64,000 bases of DNA, taken from positions 62,001 through 126,000 of the forward strand of contig JAFECE010000001.1 in NCBI GenBank assembly GCA_018242295.1, read 5' to 3'. The position numbers and the translations under genes are program-made. Under the pieces are notes generated by a model. The model saw only the letters and a list, made by a program, of their open reading frames with translations. It had not been told where the DNA came from and did no database searches. Position 1 is the stretch's first letter; each line of letters begins with the position of its first letter. Positions 17,849 through 27,535 of this stretch are shown here, piece after piece. Source of the stretch: Pseudomonadota bacterium (GTDB lineage: Bacteria > Pseudomonadota > Alphaproteobacteria > Rhizobiales > Hyphomicrobiaceae).

Positions 17849-17878
17849 GGGGCGCATGAAGATGCGCCCCATTATTTT
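17849..17878 (+). terminator. Terminator after the haem locus
   Basis: GGGGCGCAT (17849-17857) pairs with ATGCGCCCC (17862-17870) around a GAAG tetraloop and is followed by ATTATTTT. It ends transcription of the plus-strand haem genes just before the convergent histidine kinase gene. Confidence 0.85.
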
Positions 17879-17889
17879 GTCGGCCCGGC

Positions 17890-19260
17890 TCAAGCGGCCG
17901 GAAAACGGACTTCCGCCCGCAGTCCGGGCTCATTGTCGAAGAGCTCGATCTTCGCCGAATGAAGTTCGACGATCGCTGCCACCAGGCTTAAGCCCAGGCC
18001 GCTACCTTCCGTCGAGCGGGCGCGTTCGAGCCGATAGAGGCGACGGAACACGTTCACCCGCTCGTGCTCCGGAATGCTCGGCCCTGTGTCGGCAACGTCT
18101 ACGACATAGGCGTTTCCGCGCGCATAGAGGCGCATCGTAATTTCCGTGCCTTTCGGACAATGGCGAATGGAGTTCTCGACGAGGTTTGCGAAGAGCTGAA
18201 CGAGAAGCTCGGGATCGCCGCGGACGAAGGCGGCGCCCGGCCAATCGCAAACGTAGTTCAGCCTATCTCCCGCGTCCTCGGCCACGACGTCGTAGACGTC
18301 ACGAACATCGGCAAGCAAAAGCGCGAGATCGACCGTCACAAATCGCGACTTGCGCGCACCGGCCTCAATCTGGGTAATCCGGAGCAGGGCGTCGAACGTC
18401 TCAGATATGGAATCGATATCTCCCAGCGCGGCGTCGATAGCGTCGCGAAACTCCTGTTTGTCTTCGCCGCGGCGTGCATCTTCGAGGCGCTGGCGCAAAC
18501 GTCCGAGCGGCTTCTTGAGATCGTGAGCGATATCGGACGACGATTGATTGACGTTCTCGATCAGCCGCTGCAGATCGCCCAGCATGCGGTTCACTTGCAG
18601 CGCGACCTGATCGATGTCGTCATGCAGTCCTGAAATCGGAACGCGGGCGGTGACTTCGCCTTGGGAGACCTTCGCAAGTGGCCGGGCAAAGGCATCGATG
18701 CGATGTTGCGCTTCCCGTGCGAAATAAGCCGCACAGAGAGCGAGCGGCAAGGCCGCAGCAAGCAACCCGTAGGCGAGCAGCTTCAGCAGAAACGATTTCA
18801 TCTGCTTGACTTCGCTCTTGTCGCTGCCGACGAGGAGCCGGCCTTTGACGAGCGGCCTCCAAATCGCAAGGAATTCGTCATCGGGCTCGCCGCGATCGAG
18901 AGTGAGAAACATTTCCGCGCGTTTGAGCGTCATCCAGTTCTTGGAATCCCTGACGCCGCGGACATTGCCGGCGAGAAAATTCCCGTTCCTGTCGACAAGC
19001 TCTATGATGAAATCGGGATCGCGGACGGATTCGCTTTCGCTGGCGACAAGCGCGACGAGATCGTCGAACGTGCGTTCGCCGTCGAGCGCGGCGAGCGAAT
19101 CGATAGTCGTCTCCACACGGTCGCGAATGTCCGCGACGAGGCGCTCAGTCGCGACCAAATAGATGACGGTGAAAAGCGCCAGGATCGTCGTTATGAAGAA
19201 CAGCGAGAAGGTCGCCGCCAAACGGAAGGGCGTGCGCTTCAGAAGATCACGAGCCGTCAT
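17890..19260 (-). CDS. Sensor histidine kinase
   Basis: The 456-residue kinase has two membrane helices (about residues 15-37 and 157-180) bounding a periplasmic sensor of about 120 residues. A HAMP linker follows, then a HisKA domain with phospho-acceptor H246 (SSDIAHDLKKPL) and an HATPase domain with N box LVENSIRHCPKG and G boxes VADTGPSIPEHE and GSGLGLSLV. It overlaps the response regulator gene upstream by 14 bp, so the pair is co-translated. The family layout resembles CusS/QseC-type sensors. The signal cannot be inferred; the next operon is the haem locus, convergent to it. Confidence 0.93.
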   Translation of the reverse strand: MTARDLLKRTPFRLAATFSLFFITTILALFTVIYLVATERLVADIRDRVETTIDSLAALDGERTFDDLVALVASESESVRDPDFIIELVDRNGNFLAGNVRGVRDSKNWMTLKRAEMFLTLDRGEPDDEFLAIWRPLVKGRLLVGSDKSEVKQMKSFLLKLLAYGLLAAALPLALCAAYFAREAQHRIDAFARPLAKVSQGEVTARVPISGLHDDIDQVALQVNRMLGDLQRLIENVNQSSSDIAHDLKKPLGRLRQRLEDARRGEDKQEFRDAIDAALGDIDSISETFDALLRITQIEAGARKSRFVTVDLALLLADVRDVYDVVAEDAGDRLNYVCDWPGAAFVRGDPELLVQLFANLVENSIRHCPKGTEITMRLYARGNAYVVDVADTGPSIPEHERVNVFRRLYRLERARSTEGSGLGLSLVAAIVELHSAKIELFDNEPGLRAEVRFPAA

Positions 19261-19924
19261 GGACCGTGTATCCGCTCCCGCGAATGGTGTGGATCAGCTC
19301 TTTGCCATACGGCTTGTCGATCTTCGCACGGAGCCGCGAAATGTGGGTTTCGACGACGCTCGTCTTCGGATCGAAATGGAAGCTCCATACGCGCTCGAGC
19401 AGCATCGTTCGCGTCACGACGCGACCACGATTGCGCATCAGGACTTCGAGCAGGCGAAACTCCCGCGGCTGGAGATCGATGATGTCGCCACCGCGCGTCA
19501 CTTTCCGGGCGACCAGATCGATTTCAAGATCGCCGACTTTGAGACGCGTCTCCTCGCCTTTCGTGTGGGGACGACGGGCGAGCGCATTGACGCGCGCCAT
19601 AAGCTCGGAGAATGCAAATGGCTTCACGAGATAGTCGTCGGCACCGGCATCGAGACCTTCGACACGATCATCGACGCCGCCGAGTGCGGTCAGAAACAAG
19701 ACGGGCACGCCGCGACCGGCACTTCGAATGGTCTTTATGATGGCGAGGCCATCAAGGCTCGGAAGCATCCGATCGAGAATGATCACGTCGTAATTCTCGG
19801 CGACGGCTTGCGCGACGGCGTCGCGTCCATCGGCAAGATGGTCCACCGTGTGGCCCTCTTCCTCGAGGCCGTTCAAGACATATCTTGCAGTACTCAGGTC
19901 GTCTTCAAGCAGGAGAATTCTCAT
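19247..19924 (-). CDS. OmpR/PhoB-family response regulator
   Basis: The 225-residue regulator has a receiver domain with acidic E7 D8 D9, phospho-acceptor D51 (VIILDRML), T83-region FLTALGG and the conserved lysine in DDYLVKPFA. A winged-helix Trans_reg_C domain follows (LQPREFRLLEVLMRN, VETHISRLRAKID, IHTIRGSGY). It is the first gene of the two-component operon and overlaps the kinase gene by 14 bp. The sequence resembles CzcR/CusR-type regulators, but that resemblance is not proof of metal sensing. Confidence 0.94.
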   Translation of the reverse strand: MRILLLEDDLSTARYVLNGLEEEGHTVDHLADGRDAVAQAVAENYDVIILDRMLPSLDGLAIIKTIRSAGRGVPVLFLTALGGVDDRVEGLDAGADDYLVKPFAFSELMARVNALARRPHTKGEETRLKVGDLEIDLVARKVTRGGDIIDLQPREFRLLEVLMRNRGRVVTRTMLLERVWSFHFDPKTSVVETHISRLRAKIDKPYGKELIHTIRGSGYTVHDGS

Positions 19925-20066
19925 GCCCGTCTGCCCTCATGCGTCCGGGATTTAGCCTTCGAGCCCCCGTCGCTGCCGCAGCATGTAGTACATAGCGCAA
20001 TGGGTGGCCAGAGCGAGATGGCGTCAACGCCCGCATTACGTAAATTTTAGGCAAGTAAAATACCCA

Positions 20067-21332
20067 CTATGCGGGACGATTGCGCCCCAACAATCCCTTT
20101 GAGCCCTCGATCGCGAAAACGATCAGCCCCGCGATTATGCTGCATGCTGCAAATCCCGCCGCAATCGGCAAAATCGAGCCGTCGAGCGATCCGGCGACGA
20201 TACCTCCAGCGATCGCGCCGATGGCGGTACTCAGAGAACCGACGACCGACGACGCCATGCCGGCGTTGTGTCCCTGCGGCTCCATCGCCAGTGCGTTGAA
20301 GTTCGGCGCGATCAATCCGAAGAGAAAAAATTCGACACCCATCGCCGCCGCGAAGATCCAGAAGCTGGCAACGCCCAGAGCCGCGGCGGAAGCCAACAGC
20401 GCTGATACGCCGATGAACCCGAACAGGGCCGCATGCGATAGGCGCCGCATTCCGAACCGGCCGACAAGGCGGGCGTTCACAAACGAGGCCAAGGCCATCG
20501 CCGAAGCCAACGCGCCGAAGATGACGGGGAAGATATCGCCCAAGCCAAACACGCCGACGAAAACCTGCTGAGCGCTTGCGACGTAGGCGAGAAGGCAACC
20601 GAACATGAAGCCGCCTGCAGCTCCGTAACCGATGGTCTGACTGTTCAATACGGCCGCGAGAACGGATGCCCGCAGGGTCATCGCATGCTCGACGCCGAGA
20701 GCCGGACGCGCCGTCTCAGGCAATCGCGTTCCGGACCAGATCGCGGCGCTGACCGCCATCACCAGCAATACGAAGAAGATCCATTGCCAACTGCTGAATA
20801 GAACCACGGCCTGCCCAACCGACGGGGCGAAGACGGGTATCATGATGAAGACGACCATCGCGAAGGACATCACACGTGCCATCTGACGGCCGCTATAAAG
20901 ATCGCGGACGACCGCAACGGCGATGATACGCGGAGACGCCGCGCCCAGCCCCTGGACCATGCGCGCAAGCAGGAGCATTTGGAACGACCCGGCCATGATC
21001 GCACCTATCGTCCCGAGGATGAAAATCGCAAGGCCGGTCATAAGGACCCGTTTGCGGCCGAGGTGATCTGATAGTGGGCCGAAGAAGATCTGGCCCAAGG
21101 AGAAGCCGGCCATGTAAAGAATGATGACAAGCTGCCTATCGTTTTCCTTCACGACGCCGAACGTCGCGGCGATCTCAGGCAACGCCGGCAGCATGATGTC
21201 GATCGACAGCGCCGTGATTGCCATCAGCGCCGCGATAAGGCAGACGAACTCTACGAACGAGATCTGAAGGGGACTGGCCGGAAGGTCCGAGCGCGACGCT
21301 CGCGCGCGCGTCTCGCTCTCTGACGTTACCAT
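20067..21332 (-). CDS. Bcr/CflA-family MFS multidrug efflux transporter
   Basis: The 421-residue product has twelve hydrophobic helices. It carries the MFS motif A FFGPLSDHLGRKRVLMTGL between helices 2 and 3 and the ALSIDIMLPALPEIAATF opening of Bcr/CflA drug:proton antiporters (helix 1). The conserved LLARMVQGLGAASPRI helix 4 motif is present. It probably exports a small toxic compound. It stands alone, 142 bp downstream of the response regulator start on the same strand, and divergent from the NYN nuclease gene. Confidence 0.9.
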   Translation of the reverse strand: MVTSESETRARASRSDLPASPLQISFVEFVCLIAALMAITALSIDIMLPALPEIAATFGVVKENDRQLVIILYMAGFSLGQIFFGPLSDHLGRKRVLMTGLAIFILGTIGAIMAGSFQMLLLARMVQGLGAASPRIIAVAVVRDLYSGRQMARVMSFAMVVFIMIPVFAPSVGQAVVLFSSWQWIFFVLLVMAVSAAIWSGTRLPETARPALGVEHAMTLRASVLAAVLNSQTIGYGAAGGFMFGCLLAYVASAQQVFVGVFGLGDIFPVIFGALASAMALASFVNARLVGRFGMRRLSHAALFGFIGVSALLASAAALGVASFWIFAAAMGVEFFLFGLIAPNFNALAMEPQGHNAGMASSVVGSLSTAIGAIAGGIVAGSLDGSILPIAAGFAACSIIAGLIVFAIEGSKGLLGRNRPA

Positions 21333-21861
21333 TTCGTGTTCCTGAAGTTGAGTTTAAGGGGGCCGGTCCGAACAACGCCGGCGGCCGGCGCTCAATGGCG
21401 CAAACGGCAGTGGCCCTGGTTCCGCGTTTCGACCCGCTGGTTAGCACGGGACGTCCAACCCGTCATGGCGCCGGTTCATGGCATCGCCGCGGCGAAATCG
21501 CAAATGTGACAATCGGATCGTACGCCGCCGAGCAACCCTCGGCGCCTCAGTCATTTTTCCCGAACTGCAGCGCTCCGCTTACGCGAAAACCGACTTCGGA
21601 ACTGAGGCCTCATCAGACCTTCCAAATTTTTTTCGCGATCAGGGAACCCGCTGGCATATCTCGCACCACGTGAAATCCTGCTGTCAAATTGTCAGAATTG
21701 AACCGGGAAACGACGCCCCAATATCCGCCGGCCGCAATTTAGTGCGGGCACAGAGGTTAGAAATGGGAAACAGCGAGTTCAACAAGCATTGACAATTCGC
21801 GATATAGACAGAGAATACTCTGCACGAGGACTTTGGCCATGCATGTTTTTTGGAATGCCTC
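21333..21861. other. Divergent intergenic region, 529 bp
   Basis: This non-coding stretch lies between the MFS gene and the NYN gene. Open frames here (for example 21395-21673) lack ribosome-binding sites and show no recognisable protein, so I leave them out. A TTGACA at 21789-21794, with a weak AGAATA 17 bases downstream, is a possible promoter for the NYN gene. I see no RNA gene in it. Confidence 0.4.
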
Positions 21862-22422
21862 ATGCATTTTTATCCGACGGAGCGCGTTGCATTATTCATT
21901 GATGGCGCAAATCTCTATGCCGCAGCAAAACTGCTCGGTTTTGACATCGACTATCGGAAATTGCTCCGGCTTTTCAGAGGCAGGGTGCAACTCGTAAGAG
22001 CACTCTATTACACCGCCATCGCCGATGAGCAGCAATACTCGTCCATCCGGCCGTTGATCGATTGGCTCGAGTACAACGGATTTTCGATGGTGACTAAGGC
22101 ATCGAAGGAGTTCATCGACAGCGCCGGGCGCAGACGCGTCAAAGGCAACATGGACATCGAGCTTGCCGTTGATGCGATGCGGCTTGCCGACAATCTCGAT
22201 CACATCGTGATCTTTTCCGGTGACGGCGATTTTCGCAGTCTGGTCGCCGCTCTCCAGCAAATGGGCAAGAGAGTGAGCGTCGTTTCGACGTTGCAGACGC
22301 AGCCGCCGATGATCGCCGATGAGCTACGCCGCCAAGCCGATCAGTTTCTGGAGCTGGCCGATCTCGAAAAGGAAATCGGACGCGCCCAAAATGGACCGCC
22401 GCTGACACAAGACGAGCTTTAA
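21862..22422 (+). CDS. NYN domain (LabA/DUF88) family protein
   Basis: Translation from ATG 21862 gives 186 residues; a TTG four codons upstream is less likely. The N-terminal VALFIDGANLYAAAKLLG and the later KGNMDIELAVDAM and FSGDGDFRSLVAAL hold the conserved aspartates of the PIN-like NYN nuclease fold. Members such as LabA, and relatives in alphaproteobacteria, are putative RNases. The C-terminal part is a helical LRRQADQFLELADLEKEIG tail. It stands alone, and its partner and substrate are unknown. Confidence 0.92.
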   Translation: MHFYPTERVALFIDGANLYAAAKLLGFDIDYRKLLRLFRGRVQLVRALYYTAIADEQQYSSIRPLIDWLEYNGFSMVTKASKEFIDSAGRRRVKGNMDIELAVDAMRLADNLDHIVIFSGDGDFRSLVAALQQMGKRVSVVSTLQTQPPMIADELRRQADQFLELADLEKEIGRAQNGPPLTQDEL

Positions 22423-23088
22423 GCTCAGTTTGAACTCAGGGGCATTCCATCTTCATCGCGCGTGTTTTGCGGCCAATTCTTTTTTGAGGAACGAATGGCC
22501 AGACAGCTGAGTGGCTACGGCACTATCGTTTGGCAGCTGGGGACAATCCCTATTCCATATTTCCTTTGATCGGCTTCAATTTGCGGAATTCCGTTTCATT
22601 CAAAACGAACATTTGTCACCCGGCTGGCCTGTAATTGGGCAGAGTCGGTCTAGCCAGATGATGGCTCAATCGCGGGGGGTTTCGATTGGCTTTTTCCCGC
22701 TGGCGTTTTTTTTGATCAGCATTCGCCCTAGGCTTTTTGGCCGAGTTCAATTCCCAGGAGGCGTTCTCTTGTCGATTACCGGTCCCTGTCTGGCGTTCCG
22801 ATCCGGTCGAGCGACCCGCCCAAGCCTCTGCGCTACGACCGATCGTCACCGTGACAGCGGCATTTTGTGGCTGCAAAGATACGATGTTCGATAGAAGTTG
22901 GGGTGAATGCTGGCGAAGCTGGAAACGATCCCCATTTTCATCTTCTGGTCGCCCTGTTTACCTCGCCCACAGATCGCGGAAATGGCTGCTTGAGGTGATC
23001 GAGGGTTAGTGTCTTTAAGAGGGTATGGGTTCCAAGGGAACGCCAAGGCCGTCCTCGGCGGCTACCCCGCATCAACGTCGGACGGCGC
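22423..23088. other. Intergenic region before the RND pump, 666 bp
   Basis: No convincing gene lies here. The longest frame (22511-22894, 127 residues) has no recognisable domain and unusual composition. A small stem, CAATCG with CGATTG, is followed by GCTTTTT around 22668-22697 and could be a weak terminator. An 8-T run follows at about 22705. The region must contain the promoter of the efflux genes. No TetR or other local regulator gene is present. Confidence 0.4.
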
Positions 23089-26000
23089 ATGGTCAATTTC
23101 TTTATTCACCGGCCCATCTTTGCCTCGGCAATCGCGGTCATCATGGTCCTGGCGGGCACCATTTGCTATTTTCTGCTGCCGGTGTCGCAACTTCCCGATG
23201 TAACGCCTCCGCAAGTGGTGGTGAGCGCGATCTATCCCGGCGCCAGCGCCCAGGTTGTCGCCGACACCGTTACGACGCCGCTCGAACAGCAGATCAACGG
23301 CGTCGAAGGCATGACGTACATGTCGTCGTCGAGTTCCAACGACGGCTCGTCGAATATCACGATCACATTCGACGTCGGTTATCCGCTCAGCATTGCCGCC
23401 GTCGACGTTCAGAACCGCGTGGCTGAGGCCGCGTCGGCGTTGCCGCCCATCGTCAACCAGGCCGGCATCTCGATCCGAAAGCAGAACCCGAATTTCGTCC
23501 TGATCGTTAACCTGACGTCGCCAGACCATTCGGTCGATCCGGTGACGCTCAGTAATTACGCCTACCTTCAGATTGTCGATCCCTTGAAGCGGATCGCGGG
23601 TGTCGGCGACGTGCAGATCTTCGGCGAGCGGCGCTATTCGATGCGCCTTTGGCTCGATCCCGACAAGCTGTCTCAACTCGGCATTACGGCCGTCGACGTT
23701 CAAAATGCGGTTGCGGAGCAAAACATCCAGGTCGCGGCTGGAAAGATCGGCCAGTCACCGGCGCCGCCCGGAACGCCGTTCGAAATGCAGGTCAACGCGA
23801 CCGGGCGGCTCAGCAATCCGGAAGAATTCGGCAATATTGTCGTGCGATCGAACCCGGCGACCGGCGCCATCGTCCGGCTGCGCGATGTGGCCCGTATCGA
23901 GCTTGGGGCGCTCCAATATTCGTCATCGGCGTTTTTCGGCAACGACCCGTCCGTCGTGCTCGCCGTTTTCCAGATGCCCGGTTCGAACGCACTCGATCTC
24001 CAGGAGCGCGTGCTGTCCAAGATGGACGAGCTGTCGAAGCGATTCCCGAAGGGAATTGCTTACGGCATGCACTATGACACGACCCGGTTCGTTTCCGCCG
24101 CGATGCATGACGTGGTCTTCACGCTTCTCGAAGCTCTCGGGCTGGTCGTGCTCGTGGTTTACATCTTTTTGCAAAGCTGGCGCACGACGATCATCCCAAC
24201 GATTGCGATACCCGTTTCGCTGATTGCGACGCTCGTCATCATGCACACGCTCGGGTTCTCGCTGAATATGCTGAGCCTGCTCGGCATGGTGCTGGCGATC
24301 GGTCTTGTGGTCGATGACGCCATCGTGGTCGTGGAGAACGTCGAACGTCAGCTGGAAAACGGCCTGAAACCGATGCCGGCGGCTTTGAAAGCCATGTCCG
24401 AAGTCACCGGTCCTATCATCGCGACCACTGGCGTGCTGATGGCGGTGTTCATTCCAGTGGCATTCATTCCGGGAGTATCGGGCCGGCTTTATAATCAATT
24501 CGCCCTGACTGTTGCGATTTCAGTCGGCCTTTCAGCTTTCAACTCGCTAACGCTCAGCCCCGCGCTGGCAGCGGTGTTCCTCCGTCATCGCGAGCCTGCG
24601 AAGTTCATCCTCTTCCGCTGGTTCAACGCCGGCTTTGACCGGCTCTCGCACGGCTACGCACATCTGGTGCGGTTCCTGATCGGTATTCGCTGGGCGATGC
24701 TTTTCTTTTTCGCCGTGATACTTGGAGCGACCTATCTGATCTCCCAGCGCGTTCCTTCGACGTTTTTGCCGGTCGAGGATCAGGGATACTTTTTCGTCGT
24801 GGTGCAGCTGCCCGATGGCGCATCGCTCGAACGAACCGACGCTGTGGCGAAGCAGGTCCGAGACATTCTCGAGAGCACGCCGGGCGTCGATATCGTCGGC
24901 TCGATCAGTGGCCTGAATTTCCTGACGAGCGCGGCGCAATCGAATTCGGCTGTCGAATTCGCCATTCTGAAGCCCTGGAACGAACGGCCGCCGGAGCAAA
25001 GCGCATCGCGCCTGGTGCAGGAAGTGCGCGGCAAGCTTCTCATGATCCCGGAAGCCTTCGCGCTCAGCTTCGATCCACCGTCGATACCGGGCCTTGGAAC
25101 CACCGGCGGATTTGAATTCCAGGTCGAAGATCTGACGGGTCGCGGCAGCGTGGCGCTCAACGAGGCCACGCAGGCGCTGATCGCGGAGGCCCGCAAGCAG
25201 CCGGAACTCGACGCGCAGCAGCTGTTCACGTCGTTCTCGACCTCGACACCGCAATTCAACTACGATCTCGATCGCTCCAAGGCGAAGCTCTTGGGCCTCA
25301 ATCTGCCGGACGTCTTCAATACTTTGCAGATTTATCTCGGTTCGCTCTACGTGAACGACTTCAACCTTTTCGGCCGCACGTTCCGAGTGACGCTGCAGGC
25401 GGACAAAAACGCGCGATCCGATCCGTCGAGCCTGTCGCGGCTTTACGTGCGCAACTCAACAGGCGGCATGGTGCCGCTCAGCACGCTCGGAACGCTGAAG
25501 CCGATCGTCGGGCCTGAGACCGTGCCTCATTACAACAACTATGCTTCGGCGCTGATCAACGGCGGCCCCGCGCCGGGCTACAGCACGGGACAGGCTATCG
25601 CTGCGATGGAGCGGGCCGCGGCGACGGCGCTATCGCGCGACTTCAGTTACGAATGGACGGGCATTACCTTCCAGGAACTCAAGGCAGGCTCGATCGCTCT
25701 CGTCGTTTTTGCATTGGCGAGCGTGTTCGTCTTTTTGATCCTCGCCGCGCAATACGAGAGCTGGTCGATGCCGTTCATGGTGCTGCTGGCGGTTCCGCTC
25801 GCGCTCTTTGGTGCGCTCCTTGCGATCTGGGTGCGTGGCCTGCAGATCGACGTCTACTCGCAGATCGGGTTTGTCATGCTCATCGGCCTCGCGGCGAAGA
25901 ATGCCATTCTGATCGTCGAGTTCGCGAAGAGACGGCGGCTCGAGGGATTGCCCATTATCGATGCGGCAATGGAAGCGGCGCGGCTGCGGCTTCGCCCGAT

Positions 26001-26253
26001 ATTGATGACGGCGTTCGCTTTCATTCTCGGCGTCGTGCCGCTCATGCTGGCGTCGGGAGCCGGCGCCGCAAGCCGGCAATCGATCGGCACGACGGTGTTC
26101 GGCGGCATGCTCGCCGCGACGCTGCTTACGTTGCTGTTCGTTCCGGTGTTCTACGGCATGATCGAAGAGTGGCGCGAAGGACGTGAAGCCAACATGTCCG
26201 GGGAACATGCGCCCACCGGCGACGATGCTTCACATCCGGCTGCTGCCGAATAG
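23089..26253 (+). CDS. RND efflux pump inner-membrane transporter (HAE1, AcrB/MexF-like)
   Basis: The 1054-residue product has the full RND length and opens with MVNFFIHRPIFASAIAVIM, the typical first helix. It has the tandem architecture of two periplasmic porter regions and twelve helices. The proton-relay acidic pair is seen in IGLVVDDAIVVVENV in helix 4, and the second-half equivalent is LIGLAAKNAILIVEFAKRR. It should export drugs or other amphiphiles from the periplasm using the proton gradient. The adaptor gene follows 14 bp downstream, an inverted order from the usual adaptor-pump arrangement, and no TolC-type gene is adjacent. Confidence 0.95.
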   Translation: MVNFFIHRPIFASAIAVIMVLAGTICYFLLPVSQLPDVTPPQVVVSAIYPGASAQVVADTVTTPLEQQINGVEGMTYMSSSSSNDGSSNITITFDVGYPLSIAAVDVQNRVAEAASALPPIVNQAGISIRKQNPNFVLIVNLTSPDHSVDPVTLSNYAYLQIVDPLKRIAGVGDVQIFGERRYSMRLWLDPDKLSQLGITAVDVQNAVAEQNIQVAAGKIGQSPAPPGTPFEMQVNATGRLSNPEEFGNIVVRSNPATGAIVRLRDVARIELGALQYSSSAFFGNDPSVVLAVFQMPGSNALDLQERVLSKMDELSKRFPKGIAYGMHYDTTRFVSAAMHDVVFTLLEALGLVVLVVYIFLQSWRTTIIPTIAIPVSLIATLVIMHTLGFSLNMLSLLGMVLAIGLVVDDAIVVVENVERQLENGLKPMPAALKAMSEVTGPIIATTGVLMAVFIPVAFIPGVSGRLYNQFALTVAISVGLSAFNSLTLSPALAAVFLRHREPAKFILFRWFNAGFDRLSHGYAHLVRFLIGIRWAMLFFFAVILGATYLISQRVPSTFLPVEDQGYFFVVVQLPDGASLERTDAVAKQVRDILESTPGVDIVGSISGLNFLTSAAQSNSAVEFAILKPWNERPPEQSASRLVQEVRGKLLMIPEAFALSFDPPSIPGLGTTGGFEFQVEDLTGRGSVALNEATQALIAEARKQPELDAQQLFTSFSTSTPQFNYDLDRSKAKLLGLNLPDVFNTLQIYLGSLYVNDFNLFGRTFRVTLQADKNARSDPSSLSRLYVRNSTGGMVPLSTLGTLKPIVGPETVPHYNNYASALINGGPAPGYSTGQAIAAMERAAATALSRDFSYEWTGITFQELKAGSIALVVFALASVFVFLILAAQYESWSMPFMVLLAVPLALFGALLAIWVRGLQIDVYSQIGFVMLIGLAAKNAILIVEFAKRRRLEGLPIIDAAMEAARLRLRPILMTAFAFILGVVPLMLASGAGAASRQSIGTTVFGGMLAATLLTLLFVPVFYGMIEEWREGREANMSGEHAPTGDDASHPAAAE

Positions 26254-26267
26254 ATAGGGATTTCGCG

Positions 26268-27449
26268 ATGCGACTTTGGAAGATTGTCGTCCTGGCCTTG
26301 CTGGTTGCCGCCGGCGGAGCCGCCTACGTTCATCGGCAAGATCTTGCGAAGCTTATCGCCGCGATTGAGAGTCCAGCCGCGCCGCCGCAAGCCGCATTCG
26401 TCATGCCGGTGCCGGTCGCGCCGGTCGTCAAGCGTCCCGTCAACATCTATCTCGAATATTCGGCGCGTACCGAATCCATCCGTGACATCACGCTGCAAGC
26501 GCGGGTTTCCGGTTATGTGCAGAAGCAGGATGTTCCTGACGGCGCGGACGTTGCCGCGGGCGATCTTCTTTATGTGATCGATCCGCGCGACTACCAAGCG
26601 GAGCTCGATCGCGCCAAAGCCCAGAAGCAGCGCGACGTCGCCGCTCGGGACTATGCCAGCTCCAATCTCGAACGTGGGTCGGAACTCACCAAGAGCGGAT
26701 GGCTTGCCAAGGACACCTACGATCAGCGATCGAGTTCACTCCGGCAAGCGGACGCTGCCATAACAATCGATGACGCTGCCATTCGCACGGCCGAGCTCAA
26801 TCTCGGATATACCGAAATTCGCGCACCTTTCGCCGGGAGATTGGGCAAGAACCAGGCGCCGCTCGGAGCGCTCATCAGCGCGGGAGGTGGGCCTCTGAAC
26901 ACGCTCGTTCAGATCGACCCGATTTACGTGACATTCAATCCGAGCGAGGCAGAGCTGCCGGCAATTCAGAAAGTGCGCGCCAGCGGTGCGACGGCTGCCG
27001 AGATTTTCGTTCCCGGAAACGACAAGCCGCTGCACAAAGGCACAATCACGTTCATCGATAACACCATCGATCGGCTGACGGGCACGCTCACGGCGCGGGC
27101 AACGATTGCCAATGCTGACCGGACCCTCCTGCCCGGCCAGTACGTTCGTATCCGCATTCATGCCGGCGAAGACGCCAATGCGCTGATGGTGCCCCAAACG
27201 GCCCTCGGCTCGAGCCAACTTGGGAAGTATGTCTATGTGGTCGGCGAGAAGAATATTGCCCAGCAGAAGCTGGTAACGCCGGGCCCAGCGGACGGCGATC
27301 TCATCAGCGTGGTCGGCGTGGACGAGAAGGACCTGATCATCACCGGCAACCTGCAGAAGATCGGGCCTGGCTCGCCGGTGCAGCCTCTCACGACACCGCC
27401 ACCCCAGGCCGAGGGAAAGCCCTCCGTCACTACGGGCGCCGTCAATTAA
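26268..27449 (+). CDS. RND efflux periplasmic adaptor subunit
   Basis: The 393-residue membrane-fusion protein has an N-terminal signal anchor (residues 1-21) with no lipobox cysteine. The lipoyl-like RVSGYVQKQDVPDGADVAAGDLLYVIDP hairpin segment is followed by a coiled-coil stretch and the returning lipoyl half NLGYTEIRAPFAGRLGKNQA. It links the RND pump upstream to an outer-membrane channel encoded elsewhere. The C-terminal tail, rich in proline and threonine, is variable. A strong terminator follows. Confidence 0.93.
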   Translation: MRLWKIVVLALLVAAGGAAYVHRQDLAKLIAAIESPAAPPQAAFVMPVPVAPVVKRPVNIYLEYSARTESIRDITLQARVSGYVQKQDVPDGADVAAGDLLYVIDPRDYQAELDRAKAQKQRDVAARDYASSNLERGSELTKSGWLAKDTYDQRSSSLRQADAAITIDDAAIRTAELNLGYTEIRAPFAGRLGKNQAPLGALISAGGGPLNTLVQIDPIYVTFNPSEAELPAIQKVRASGATAAEIFVPGNDKPLHKGTITFIDNTIDRLTGTLTARATIANADRTLLPGQYVRIRIHAGEDANALMVPQTALGSSQLGKYVYVVGEKNIAQQKLVTPGPADGDLISVVGVDEKDLIITGNLQKIGPGSPVQPLTTPPPQAEGKPSVTTGAVN

Positions 27450-27470
27450 TCCCTGCAGGGCACAAAGAGA

Positions 27471-27508
27471 AAGGCGCGGCTGAAGGAATCAGCACGCGCC
27501 TTTTTTTT
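27471..27508 (+). terminator. Terminator of the RND operon
   Basis: AAGGCGCG (27471-27478) pairs with CGCGCCTT (27495-27502). A CTGA/TCAG extension lies inside the stem and the structure ends in eight T residues. It lies between the adaptor gene and the convergent outer-membrane protein gene. Confidence 0.88.
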
Positions 27509-27535
27509 ATTCATTTCGAAAGGGGCTGATGCGCC

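Noticed and set aside
21395-21673. 92-residue open frame between the MFS and NYN genes
   Set aside because: No recognisable family and low-complexity sequence; likely chance.
22511-22894. 127-residue open frame before the RND pump
   Set aside because: No domain, no good ribosome-binding site and composition unlike a real protein; treated as non-coding.
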